Shown here: piece after piece, positions 1-10,016 of the stretch
Numbering within the stretch: the first letter of the stretch is position 1
Layout of the letters: each line of letters begins with the position of its first letter
Assembly: GCA_037501455.1 (NCBI GenBank)
Contig: CM074858.1
Coordinates: 95,144,501-95,208,500 of the forward strand
Reading direction: 5' to 3'
DNA: 64,000 nucleotides
DNA from: Lantana camara
Lineage: Eukaryota; Streptophyta; Magnoliopsida; Lamiales; Verbenaceae
Made by a program: the position numbers and the translations under genes
Notes under the pieces: model-generated
Told to the model about the DNA's origin: nothing
What the model saw: the letters and a program-made list of their open reading frames with translations, nothing else
Databases searched by the model: none

Positions 1-87
1 AATTTAGTTACACGATTGCGAGTCCAAGGTCCTTTTGTTGGGAAAATTTTTTAAATTCCGCTGCTTTCTGATTCGTGTTTTCCAACA
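1..87 (+). mobile_element. 3' end of a copia-type LTR (cut by window edge)
   Basis: This stretch matches, with a few changes, the last ~90 bases of the LTRs of the nested copia element further right (compare 62941-63030), and it ends with the same TTTTCCAACA terminus. The sequence after position 87 does not look like a primer-binding site. It is therefore either the 3' LTR or a solo LTR of a third family member whose body lies outside the window. Confidence 0.8.
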
Positions 88-250
88 AATTAACGGAACC
101 CTAACGGCATCCAGGGACCTCAATTGAAACAGTGTTTTTAGGGACTAATATGTAATTTTCGAAACAAGAGGGACTGATTTGTAATTAGGGCAAACCTCAG
201 GGTACCTAAACGTAATTCGCCCTATATATTAATACGGAAAATATAAAAGT
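88..250. other. Intergenic, no gene seen
   Basis: No coding signal is visible. The text contains two similar phrases (GGGACTAATATGTAATT and GGGACTGATTTGTAATT), which suggests degraded repeat DNA. I could not assign a family. Confidence 0.4.
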
Positions 251-1113
251 AGTCCCCAATATACCATAATACTTTTCCTAAAACCCCCAATTAGTTTTCT
301 ATATATTTTAAGGACCAATTATCTATCAAACATTTCCTAAACCCCCCCAAAATGCGCAAAAATACTAAAATGCCGTTGATAAAATATAAAAAATTACACC
401 CATACACCCTTCTTCTTCTTCCCCATTTTTCTTCTTTATTCCTCCCATTTTTTCTTTTGAAAAAACGCAGACCTCCGGCGACCTCTCCGGCACTTTCTGG
501 AGACGGGAGCTTCGTGCTTCGATTCATTTTGACGATGCGACTTCATTGGTGGCAACCCCATCTCATGAAAATGGTCGGAGAAGGCGCTGCGAAGTCAGCC
601 GAGGGAGCCTTGAAAATCGCATAAATGGGTCTCTCCGTCGCTAGCTTTCCGGCGACATTTTCCAACGACCAAGGTATGGATCTTGAAGATCTCAACACGG
701 GCAATCTATTGCAAGTTACGGATTCGATTTTCGTTAAGCGGTTTGAGAGTTATCAATATTTCTTTTTTAGATCTAAAATTCTTATATCTGAAATTGGGGA
801 CAAACGGCTTCGAATTTTGAGAAACTAATCAAAGACATGGAACGAGGACGAGGAGTACGTCCGGGATGAATTTTTCGGGAATTTTCTGACCACCTCCAGC
901 GGCATCCAGTGGTCCGACGAGTTTGAATGAGGAAGAAGGGGTGTGGAGAAAGTAAAAATAGTGTAGAAAAAGTGAAAAAGTGAAAAAGTAAGGATAAAAT
1001 AGACTTTTTAGGACATTAGGGGGTTTAGGAAAAATGTATTGTGCATTGGGAATCTTAAATGTATAAAATTCAAATTGGAAGGTTTAGGAAAAGTATTAGA
1101 GATAGTTGGTACT
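251..1113. mobile_element. Candidate long-TIR DNA element (Mutator-like or Pack-MULE-like)
   Basis: The left ~190 bases (from about 251) and the reverse complement of the right ~180 bases (to about 1113) align at roughly 70-75% by eye, including shared blocks such as AATACTTTTCCTAAA and CACCCTTCTTC. Long, diverged terminal inverted repeats around a GC-richer core (about 470-920, words like CTCCGGCGACC) resemble Mutator-like elements that carry captured gene pieces. I found no clean 9-bp target duplication, so the exact ends are uncertain. The short open frames in the core are not recognisable proteins. Confidence 0.45.
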
Positions 1114-1805
1114 TATAATCTAATGTCCTTTATATATATATATATATATAAATGAAATATATATACATTTTTTAGTTTCATTTTGTTTAATTGTTTTTTT
1201 AATAATATTTAAAGTGTATTAGATGGATTTTAAAATTTTTTAGAAAATATGTGGAAATGATGTGGCAGGATGTGATAATGCCACATTATCAATTTGGACA
1301 CCTCAACTGATTTCCAGCGATAGACAATTTCCGGCGAATTTTTCATTAAATTGACATATTTTTTGAGTTAGAGGACTATTTTATCGTCGGAGCAAAAAGT
1401 ATCCCGAAATTGCTAGTTGGGGTTAGTTGGTATCCCAATTTTGTATTTTTTTCAAAAAAATTTCCGATGCACAAAACGGTGGTTGGAGAGAGAAGATTTT
1501 AAATTTGAAAGAGGAAAAAATAATTTTGAATCTGAAAGAAGAAGAATTGGTGGGATATGTAACAAAAAGTAAAGAAAAAACAAACTTTTTAAGGGTGTCG
1601 AGGAATTTATAAAAGATTTAAAATCTAAAAGAACGTTTACAAATAATTTAAAAACCTTGAACAGTTTAGAATAAATTTTAAAACTATTTAGTTCTCATAA
1701 TTAATTCTCTCAAGTTCTTTTAGAGTTATATGGTAAAGTTTGTTATACATGAAATATTATACGGTATTAAATAGGATTCAATTACTCATTTAATCTACCC
1801 TTTTT
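1114..1805. other. AT-rich intergenic DNA with (TA)n microsatellite
   Basis: A TA dinucleotide run lies at about 1131-1150. The rest is AT-rich with no coding or mobile-element signature I can name. Confidence 0.5.
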
Positions 1806-1826
1806 AACTAAAATTCTTCCTTATCT

Positions 1827-1860
<34 letters not shown>

Positions 1861-1872
1861 AAAATTCTTCCT
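1806..1872 (+). repeat. 31-A tract flanked by a 16-bp direct repeat
   Basis: A run of 31 A residues (1828-1858) follows only the bases TATCTC and is flanked by two copies of AACTAAAATTCTTCCT (1806-1821 and 1857-1872). This is the layout of a very strongly 5'-truncated retroposon (poly-A tail plus target duplication). Replication slippage is an alternative. Confidence 0.4.
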
Positions 1873-1883
1873 AAATGGAAGGC

Positions 1884-1926
1884 CTAATCGAGCCTGGCCC
1901 AACCCATCACAGAAGGTACCCAACAT
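1884..1926 (+). repeat. Short copy of the eIF3A upstream sequence
   Basis: The bases around GCCTGGCCCAACCCAT at this site, followed by CACAGAAGGTACCCAA, closely match 18851-18893 just upstream of eIF3A. Only about 42 bases are shared. The cause (dispersed repeat or an ancestral duplication split by insertions) is not clear from sequence alone. Confidence 0.5.
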
Positions 1927-2156
1927 AACGTTAACCCAAATTCTTCTTAAATTTTTTTTTTTTTTTTTTGTTGGTCAGTTTAAGGTAATATACTTGGGAA
2001 TTGCAGTTTTAACAGTGGAATAAGGAATAGAAACCCAACTCCCCAGCTAATCCCTGAAATTTACAGATCTTGGTTTCCACAATTATTAACCACATCAAAG
2101 ACTATTATCAATGCATTCAAGCAAAAATCAACCATCAAGGTAGTCATAAGTCATAA

Positions 2157-2705
2157 GAGTTATTTACACCACACCCCCTGTGTTAGGTGAAATGGGCAAG
2201 AAAAACCCTGTGTTACAAATATTAACACAGGGAACCCTGTGTTTTCAAAATATGGCATGCTGAACCCTGTAAATTTCTAGTATCGGTAGAACACTAATTT
2301 TCTCTATTTATTGGATGTGAAATAACTAATTTAACCTTTTATATTATGATATACACCATCTTAAATCTCTCTATATTGTTCAATATTTTTTTATATGCAC
2401 CGAAACCCTTTTTTTACATGCACCGAAACCTTGTACAAAATAAAAATTGCATGGAGAACCGTATAAACAAGTATAAAAAATTGTATATAGAGATATTTAA
2501 GATTATGTATAACATAATATAAAAGGTTAAATTAGTTATTTCGCATCCAATAAATAGAGAAAATTAGTGTTCTACCGATACTAGAAATTTTCAGGGTTTA
2601 GCATGCAAATATTTTAAAAACACAGGGTTCCCTGTGTTAATATTTGTAACACAGGGTTTTTCTTGCCCATTTCACCTAACACAGGGGGTATGGTGTAAAT
2701 AACTC
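2157..2705. mobile_element. Fold-back MITE of Mutator type
   Basis: The first ~240 bases and the reverse complement of the last ~240 bases are nearly identical, so the 549-bp element is almost all inverted repeat around an AT-rich centre. It starts GAGTTATTTACACCA and ends with the complement. Both sides carry the perfect 10-bp duplication TAAGTCATAA (2147-2156 and 2706-2715), close to the 9-bp duplications typical of Mutator-like elements. It has no coding capacity and would need a transposase supplied elsewhere. A transcript would fold into a long hairpin. Confidence 0.85.
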
Positions 2706-2804
2706 TAAGTCATAACACATCATGAAACTCCCCAGTTCCAACTCCTCCTTCGAGGAAACGAGATACCGTCGAGCGCCCTAGCCAAATTCCGTCAAAATGG
2801 GCAG

Positions 2805-3775
2805 TCAACAAGAAGTAATACCACGGGCTTGTCTCGGTGTAAAAAGAAAGGGATCAATTACCTGCCTTGAAGCAGAAAAATGCAACAAGTTCTTGTGTGG
2901 TTCCTCCAATGCTTTCTTGGCACTAACAAAACTCTTATACACAAACAAACAAAAACCCCTCGGTTTCCCGTTCTGCTTGTCTAACCCCAATGGACCATCC
3001 TCCATTTCCCCAAATGTAGAGAAGTAATCCAAGAGTTTCTTGGGATCAAGCTCCGCAGAAACATTGCTCACATATATTTTCCTCTGTGTATATTCGGATT
3101 GAGGCGGTGTCGAAACATTAGTTGCTGGCGCATTATGAACCGGACCAGCCGAGGCCAATTGGCACGAAGTCATCCGACCCTCAATCATCTTCTGAGGCTC
3201 CTTCAAAGCATGCTCGAACAGAATGAAACCGCCGAGGCCAATTGGCAAGAAATTCATCCGACCCTCAATCATCTTCTGAGGCTCCTTCAAAGCATGCTCG
3301 AACAGAATGAAACCGTAACCCTTCGATTTCCCAGAATTCTTATCTTTAACCACCTTACAATCCTCAATCTCTCCATACTTACCAAATTCAGCAGTAATCG
3401 TCTCGGAATTAGCCTCCCACCCAAGCCCGTGGACAAAAATCTTACGGTGAGCGGGATCAGCACCCGCCAATTTGTGAACTTCCTCAACTAAATCAGGATA
3501 TTTTGCCACCGCCTCTTTGATAAGAAGCGTTAGCTACTTCCAAAAGCTTCTCCACCCGCTCATCCTCGTCGTCCTACTCCTCCTCTTCGCCGCCATCTCC
3601 ACCGCCGTTCTCCGACACGGCGCTCTCCGGTGGATTCTCCGCAACTTCATTCTTCTATTATTCGGTTTTCACCGACTCGGGTTCGACAACATCGTCTTCT
3701 TTATGTTCCTCCATGTTATCCGGGTTTCCACCTTCTTGCTCCTCTTCCTCATTGGCGACTACATCATCGTCCGAT
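2805..3775 (-). pseudogene. UBA2-type RNA-binding protein pseudogene
   Basis: The reverse strand encodes two RRM domains in the arrangement of plant UBP1-associated protein 2: RNP2 KIFVHGLGW, RNP1 KSKGYGFILF, the linker word TSCQLASAGP, then a second RRM starting RKIYVSNVSA and ending EEPHKN. Upstream (higher coordinates) an acidic Glu/Asp-rich N-terminus is recognisable but holds in-frame stops (TAA TAG near 3655, TAG near 3582) and a frameshift into the RRM frame near 3510. An 83/84-bp tandem duplication (3148-3230 and 3231-3314) repeats the end of RRM1 without breaking frame. After EEPHKN the frame runs into unrelated residues and stops. UBA2 proteins are nuclear regulators of mRNA stability; this copy cannot make the full protein. 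A truncated two-RRM product of 234 aa is formally possible. Confidence 0.8.
3148..3314 (-). repeat. Tandem 83/84-bp duplication inside RRM1 of the UBA2 pseudogene
   Basis: Two adjacent copies begin GCCGAGGCCAATTGGCA and end GAACAGAATGAAACC. They differ by a few bases and one indel. On the reverse strand the extra copy inserts 28 residues that repeat the last part of RRM1. Confidence 0.9.
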
Positions 3776-4251
3776 CAGGTGAGATATTCGGTTCACGAAC
3801 AGGAAACCTATCTCCACAGCAAGCCCTCGTATCGAGAACCGAACCCTCAGTCTGGGATACAAGGCCACCGCGCGGGTCTTGGTCATTGCAACTCATCATC
3901 TTGGACTTTTCTCCCTTCCTCAAGATATCGCACTGGCAGTCCGTCCTTTTAGTTAGATACTCTAAAGGTGTTCCAGCCTATAATCTATTCCCACCCCGTG
4001 CATTAAGAGATAGGCCTCCCCCAATCTCGAATGGGAGATTTTGGATCCGAATTCATCAAGACAATTCGATAACCGAATCATAGGATTGGAATTCATTTAT
4101 TTTGAATCCATGTATAATTGGGTCGGATCAAATCCGATAAAAGATCCAACCCCATTAGTAATAAAATCTAATTTTTTAAATAACAAATTTAATATAAAAA
4201 AATAAATATAATTGTATTATATTTAATAAATAATTATTATTTAATAGATTA
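3776..4251. other. Intergenic, no gene seen
   Basis: GC content falls towards an AT-rich stretch that ends at the Helitron boundary. The two plus-strand open frames overlapping 3517-4083 mirror the UBA2 pseudogene on the other strand and have no recognisable product. Confidence 0.5.
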
Positions 4252-4261
4252 CTAGTTACAA

Positions 4262-4281
4262 ACCCGTGCCAAGGCACGGGT
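4262..4281 (-). terminator. Helitron 3' terminal hairpin
   Basis: A 9-bp perfect stem (ACCCGTGCC/GGCACGGGT) sits 6 bases from the CTAG terminus. Such a GC-rich hairpin just before CTRR is the classical rolling-circle end signal of plant Helitrons. Confidence 0.65.
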
Positions 4282-4647
4282 CAACCTTTTTTTAAAAATA
4301 TAATAAAAAGAATCAATTTAAATATATTGTTAAATCAAAATTTTATTTAAAATATTTAAATAGCATTTAGAAATATTAATTTATAAAAAAAATATACTAC
4401 TAAAATTAAAGAGCAAAACTAAGATTATTGTAATTATATAATATAATAAAAAATAAAATTTATATTTAAAATCAAAAGTATATTTATTAAAATTAAAATA
4501 AATAAGAAAAAAACTCTCTAAAATTGTACAGTACATTGCTAAGTATATAAAGAAAAATAAAATATGTTACAAAATTTGAAAGACTTTTACAAATAAATTT
4601 ATATATGAAAAGAAATATAAATATATCATGTCAAATCAAAATATATC

Positions 4648-5477
4648 TGATAGGGTCAAAACACACTCGTCCTACGTTGGGACACGTGGCGACACAAGAC
4701 AATAACACGTGGCCCCTCATGTTTGTGGTCAAGTTATTCACGAGTGTCCCAAAACCCCGAGCGTCAAAGTCCCTAAAGAACACGTATCATCTCTACTACG
4801 TATATGCATGATCACCCTTTCCGCTCTTTAACGAGCGCACTTCGCAACACAGAGCGAAACACCAATTTATCAAGGAAGCCCTCTTCGAGCGATATTCAAC
4901 CTCAGGGAAGCTTCCTTCGCCCTTGTTGCACAAGCCTTGGCCTCCATCCCCTAGCGGACTCACTGGCCCCCAAGGCTCACGGTTGACACGAACGTGCTCC
5001 TAGCCCTTGTCACCAACCTCCCAAACGGCTCTCTAACACCAGCTAGTCACCCGCGTACCTGCCAATGTTGCCAGCACCACATTGGCACCAGCTTTTGCAG
5101 AAGATTCCTCGTAGGTTTCTCTCATAACGCCACGTGTTAGGGCAACATTTGGCCAGCACCACATGGTGCAAATGACCAAAGGGTCCCCGACCCTCAACTA
5201 TAAATATGCGAGTTCATCTTCTTCACTGTAAGCGAGCTTCCATACTTGAGCTCTGCAAATTACATTCATCTCTTTTAGTTCTTCAACTGATTTGAGCGTC
5301 GGAGAGTCAAACTGGTCATCATCCCCAGTCCCCCAGCTTGGCCTTCTGACTATCTGTTCTTTGCGTTTATCCCAGCAGGTAGAACCCATTTCATTTCCAG
5401 CGAGTATTCATCGGTTTCCCCACCTCAATCAAATAGAAAGTGATCGGAGTTTGACGCCTCACATTCTTACCCCATCA
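4648..5477 (+). repeat. 5' LTR of the Tat element
   Basis: The LTR is 830 bp, starts TGATAGGGTCAAAACA and ends TTACCCCATCA. A TATA-like box CTATAAATA sits at 5198-5206, and the expected transcription start would follow about 30 bases downstream. CACGTGG words near the left end (about 4684 and 4708) could be bZIP/bHLH sites. Confidence 0.93.
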
Positions 5478-5481
5478 TTTT

Positions 5482-5499
5482 TGGCGCCGTCTGTGGGAA
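5482..5499 (+). other. Primer-binding site of the Tat element
   Basis: TGGCGCCGTCTGTGGGAA follows the LTR after a T-rich spacer. TGGCGCC... sites are typical of Tat and Athila elements and pair with the 3' end of a host tRNA; I did not assign the tRNA. The same 18 bases occur in the reverse element at 41275-41292. Confidence 0.85.
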
Positions 5500-5552
5500 A
5501 CCACCTTCTTCTTTTCTGTCTCGTTGGTTGAAAAGCAAACACACTGTCAATT

Positions 5553-7400
5553 ATGGTTACCACCCATTCCGGAACAACAGGGGGAGGAGATAACCTTCCC
5601 CAGGACAGAAGCAGCCGCCCGTGGTCTGTGGCGCGCCCCCAGCGGATGGGTCCGCCCCTCCCCTGGAAACAGTCGCTCCCCTCGTGGGCCCTCTCCCTTC
5701 CGCCGCAGCTGCCGGAGATTCTGGGATTCCTGCTTCCCAGAGTCAGATCCACGTGCCGCCGGCCCAACTTAGCGCGTACCCCTATATGATGCCGCCGCCG
5801 GGGTACACCTTAACCCCGACTCCCATGATGCCGATGGTCTAGCCGTACCACGCAGGACAGATGTAGTTGCCCGTCATCGTCCCCAAAGAAACCGATGACG
5901 TGGAACTGCCGCCTTTGACTCCAGAGCAACTGAAACCTCTGTTTACGCAGTGTGAAATTCAAGCCGTCCAAAACGTTTGGCAAAATTTCACCACCACCTA
6001 CTTCCCCCCAGGGACAACCGCTCAAATGGCCCCTCCACGAGGATGGCAGGTTCATTCCCTAACAGCGGCTCAGAAAGTTCTACAAGCTAGGCCGCCGCCA
6101 CTGCCTGCCCAGGAGAAGGGAGCGCCCGAGAAAGGAGGGAACGAACGCCCCCAGGCTAGCAAAGGTAAAGGCCCGGAGGATAGAATCAACTTGGAGGATG
6201 AAGGAGATTCCCAAGCCTCCAAATGAGCTTCCCGAGCCACAAAACAGGGGGACAAAGAGAAAGATGGAAATCCTAACCTCCTCGCGGCTGTGCAAGACCA
6301 GCTGCAGGGGTTAAAGGATATGGTTGGACAGCTCTCTCGAGCGCGGTCTCAGATCTCCCCACAGCAGGGATGAACGAGCCGATGCCAGAGACGCTCGTCC
6401 CAAAGACCGCAAGCTACGAATCCCCCACCGCCAGGAGCAGGAAGAAAACTTTTGCACTTATGGGTATCATCCGCTTGCGAGGGGCTCCCCCCACATGGAA
6501 GAAGTCTTGATGTCTCAAGCAAGAATGGCCAAAGTTCCCACTTCCGTCAATCGTTATGACGGGATTACGGATCCGATGGAGCATCTGGATCATTTCGTAC
6601 ATCTGATGCACCTGTACGAACACACGAGCAACTACTGGGCCAAAGCCTTTATTACTTCCTTGGTAGGCATGGCTCAAGAGTGGTATAAGCAATTGCCGCC
6701 ACGCTCAATACACTCGCATGAAGAGTTGGCCAACGCCTTCCTCAATCACTTCAACTCTTTGAAGGCCCCTGTCACTGCGCCCATCGCCCTCTACAATGTA
6801 GTGCAGGGCAAGAATGAATCTCTCCGCTCGTTCTTCGCCCGTTTTAACAAAGAGATATTGCAGGTGGAGAGGCCTTCCATGGATTTCTTGATCCCAGTGC
6901 TCTTCAAGGCTGTGGACCACAAGCAATACGTGAGTAAGAAGTTTGCTGATGCCATTGTAGAGAGAAGGCCAGGATCCCTCATGGCCTTGAGAGAAGTTGT
7001 CGAGCCGTTCTTCGCGCTCGAAGATATATATGGGACGAATGAGCCCCGACACCCGAGCCCAGTGAGACACCAGCACCATCAAGAGCGCGGGCGAGAAGAT
7101 GTTGTCAGGAAAGAGCGCAAGAAATCTCCTTCAGCCCCTCGTCGTTTCGAGTGCATCCCCCTTACGAGACCGAACTCAGAAGTGTACAAGCTCTCCGACA
7201 AGAAGCTCTTCAAAAGACCCGTCAAGATGAGAGACACTGAGGCCCTGAGGCGCTCAAACAAATACTGTGCCTTCCACAAGTAAAAGGGGCATGATACGGA
7301 TGAATGCCGCCAATTGGAGAGTAAAATCGAGAGGCTCGTTGCAGGCGGCCATTTGAAGGAGTTTGTTCGAGCCTTGGAGCGCTACGACGAACGCTGTAAT
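5553..7400 (+). pseudogene. gag: Tat gag region, interrupted
   Basis: The likely start is ATG 5553. Reading must change frame near 5615 and again near 6366 to follow the protein. A Pro-rich segment (5700-5840) leads to the conserved capsid part (6480-7060, containing EWYKQLPPRSI and SFFARFNKEI) and a CCHC zinc knuckle at about 7266-7310. In-frame stops are TAG near 5840, TAG near 5863, TGA near 6224, and TAA at 7281-7283 inside the zinc knuckle. The first two fit CAG-to-TAG and the third CGA-to-TGA, as expected from deamination of methylated C. Gag forms the cytoplasmic particle that packages element RNA. This copy cannot make it intact. Confidence 0.8.
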
Positions 7401-10016
7401 GACAGATCGCGTGATAGAAGGAGAAGCCCATCGCGCTCAAGAAGCCCCCGAGGGCGAGGCCCTCCAGAAAGCAGTGCTCGTGGGAAGCAGAAGTTAATAG
7501 AACAAGAGAACACCCCCTTCGCTGTCATCAACATGATCACGGGAGGTTCATCCGGAGGGGACTCCAATGCTTCTCCCCGTCGGCACATAAGGAGCTACGG
7601 TCAGCGCCCCTCAATGCCCAAACAGGTATACACCATTAGAGATTCAAATGCCTCGAGCCCTCTTGAAAAAGAGATGGTAGGGTTTAGTGATAAGGATCTA
7701 GCTCACATTGTAACGCCTCATGGGATGAGTGAAACCTCTGACTGCCCCATGGTGGTTAGCCTGGACATACATAATCACATTGTAAATAGGGTGTTGGTAG
7801 ATAGTGGAAGCTCTGTTAACGTTTTCCCTTACTCAACTTTCCAAAAGATGAACGTCACCAATGTGTCGCTTGAACCCCTCAAAATAGCCCTCATTGGCTT
7901 TGGGGGCTCTGAGGTTGTCCCACGAGGGCAAATTCGCTTGGCCACCTCATTTGGTCGTGCCCCACAGCGAAAGATGCTCATGGTCACGTATGCGGTGGTA
8001 AAGATTGAGATTCCTTATAACGTCATCATCGGGCGACCGACCCTCGTGGATTTCAAAGAAATTATCTCCACGTATCATCAGAAAATCAAATTTCCTACCC
8101 CTGAGGGTGTCGGAGAAGTTTTATGCAATGTCCGTGAGGCTTGGGAATGTTACATGCTATCCCTTAAAAAGCCCACAGCAGAGAAAGCGTTCCAGATTAG
8201 ATCCACCAAAAAATTAGTAGATTTTCCTAATCTAAACGAGGATGGTCCTGTTCGCAAAAGAGCCAAATTGAGCAGAAAAAGGAACAAGAAGAAGGATCCC
8301 CATGACAAGGATACCCACGAGGCTGCCCCGCCAGGGACAGTTGGGGAATCTTCCTCCGAGGAGAGTGAGCGTGATCAAGGGGAACCTATGGATGATGGCC
8401 ATCTGGCAGGAAAGAAGAAAGCGCTCGAACTCCCTCATCTAGAGATCCGGATCGAGCCCACCAAAAAATTCCTCATTATTGAATTGGAGCCAGGAAACAA
8501 GGATAAAACCACTCAGATCGGGTCCAGCCTTTCAGGACCCTCACAGATCATGGTGATCGACTTCCTCCGAGAGAATATAGATGTTTTTGCATGGAAAGCC
8601 TCTGACCTTACCGGGATTGACCCAAGCGTCATAGTCCACAGACTCAACGTGGACCCATCCTTTAAACCAATTAAACAGAAGAAGCAGGATCTGCACGGCT
8701 TTCGGAAGAAGATCATTAAGGAGAAGGTTAACAAGCTTCTCGAATCCCAGTATATCGAGCCCATACTGTATCCAGAATGGTTATGTAACGTGGTGTTGGT
8801 GCCCAAAAGCGCGAATAAGTGGCGCATGTGCAATGACTTCACTGACCTTAACAAGGCCTGCCCCAAGGATCCTTACCCATTACCGCGGATAGATCAATTG
8901 GTGTATTCGACCGCCGGTTGTGAGCTCATGAGCATGATGGATGCCTTCCAGGGGTATTACCAAATCTTTATGGCACCAGAAGACCGCCCGAAAACTTCGT
9001 TCATTGTGCATATGAGGGTTTATTGCTTCAAAGTTATGCCATTTGGGCTAAAAAACGCCTATGCGACATACCAGCGCCTCGTGAACCGGATGTTTGAAGA
9101 AGAAATTGGGGGCTTGATGGAAGTCTATGTAGACGACATGATAGTCAAGAGCGAGTATCAAGACTCGCACCTGGAGGATTTAAGGCGCACCTTCAACATC
9201 TTGCGCCGTTACGGCATGAAATTAAATCCTTCCAAGTGTACGTTCGGGGTGCGAGGAGGAAAATTCCTGGGGTACATGGTCAGCCAGAGAGGGGTAGAAG
9301 CTAATCCTGAGAAAATCAAGGCTATTCTGGACATCCCTTCCCCTCGTAATCTTAGGGAGGTGCAAGTACTGGTGGGGAAGATCATCTCTCTAAATAGATT
9401 CATATCGCACTCGGCAGATAGGAACCTGCCGTTTTTTAAAATCTTGCGTAATGCCAGAAATTTTACATGGACTGAGGAATGCGAGAAAGCGCTACAAGAC
9501 ATGAAGGCGTACCTCTCGAGCGCTCCACTACTTACCAAACCGATAGAAGGAGAGAAGTTGTATGTTTATCTCTCTGTCTCCACAGAGGCAACGAGTGCAA
9601 TATTGGTCGCTTTGCGTGACCGTAAGCACCTGCCTGTCTATTACTTGAGCAAAACATTGCAAGGGGCAGAGAAGAAGTACTTAGAAATCGAGAAGTTTGC
9701 TTTTGCTCTCATCAACGCGTCAAGGAGGTTGAGACCCTATTTTCAAGCACATTCCATCACGGTGCTCACGGATCAACCGCTCCGGCAAATCCTTTCTAAG
9801 CCTGATGTTTCTGGGAGGCTAATCAAGTGGGCCACTGAGCTGAGCCAGTTTAATTTAAGTTTCGAGCCAAGAACTGCTATACAAGTGCAGGTAGTAGCCG
9901 ATTTGTTGGTTGAGCATTTTGGTTTGGAGCCTGTGGCATGTGAGAATACAGGCTTGTGGGTCCTGCATAAGGATGGCTCTTTGACCTCTCAAGGGGGGAG
10001 GGGGGGACAGGAGTGA
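7314..10016 (+). CDS. pol: Tat pol: protease, reverse transcriptase, RNase H
   Basis: An open frame of 900 residues is in the same frame as the capsid part, after the stop at 7281. An Arg/Ser-rich stretch (residues 35-55) ends gag. The aspartic protease has VDSGSS at Asp163. Reverse transcriptase runs from about residue 480 to 650 with YVDD at 605-608. The first RNase H follows (about 745-860). The last ~20 residues begin the second, Tat-specific RNase H (WVLHKDGS), which is broken by a frameshift in the G-rich run at 9992-10011 and continues in the next frame. The first in-frame ATG is not a true start; the natural product is a gag-pol polyprotein cut by its own protease. Confidence 0.88.
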   Translation: MESKIERLVAGGHLKEFVRALERYDERCNDRSRDRRRSPSRSRSPRGRGPPESSARGKQKLIEQENTPFAVINMITGGSSGGDSNASPRRHIRSYGQRPSMPKQVYTIRDSNASSPLEKEMVGFSDKDLAHIVTPHGMSETSDCPMVVSLDIHNHIVNRVLVDSGSSVNVFPYSTFQKMNVTNVSLEPLKIALIGFGGSEVVPRGQIRLATSFGRAPQRKMLMVTYAVVKIEIPYNVIIGRPTLVDFKEIISTYHQKIKFPTPEGVGEVLCNVREAWECYMLSLKKPTAEKAFQIRSTKKLVDFPNLNEDGPVRKRAKLSRKRNKKKDPHDKDTHEAAPPGTVGESSSEESERDQGEPMDDGHLAGKKKALELPHLEIRIEPTKKFLIIELEPGNKDKTTQIGSSLSGPSQIMVIDFLRENIDVFAWKASDLTGIDPSVIVHRLNVDPSFKPIKQKKQDLHGFRKKIIKEKVNKLLESQYIEPILYPEWLCNVVLVPKSANKWRMCNDFTDLNKACPKDPYPLPRIDQLVYSTAGCELMSMMDAFQGYYQIFMAPEDRPKTSFIVHMRVYCFKVMPFGLKNAYATYQRLVNRMFEEEIGGLMEVYVDDMIVKSEYQDSHLEDLRRTFNILRRYGMKLNPSKCTFGVRGGKFLGYMVSQRGVEANPEKIKAILDIPSPRNLREVQVLVGKIISLNRFISHSADRNLPFFKILRNARNFTWTEECEKALQDMKAYLSSAPLLTKPIEGEKLYVYLSVSTEATSAILVALRDRKHLPVYYLSKTLQGAEKKYLEIEKFAFALINASRRLRPYFQAHSITVLTDQPLRQILSKPDVSGRLIKWATELSQFNLSFEPRTAIQVQVVADLLVEHFGLEPVACENTGLWVLHKDGSLTSQGGRGGQE

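Noticed and set aside
3517..4083. 188-aa plus-strand frame with hydrophobic stretches
   Set aside because: It mirrors the acidic N-terminus of the UBA2 pseudogene on the other strand; the hydrophobic look comes from complementing GAA/GAG codons.
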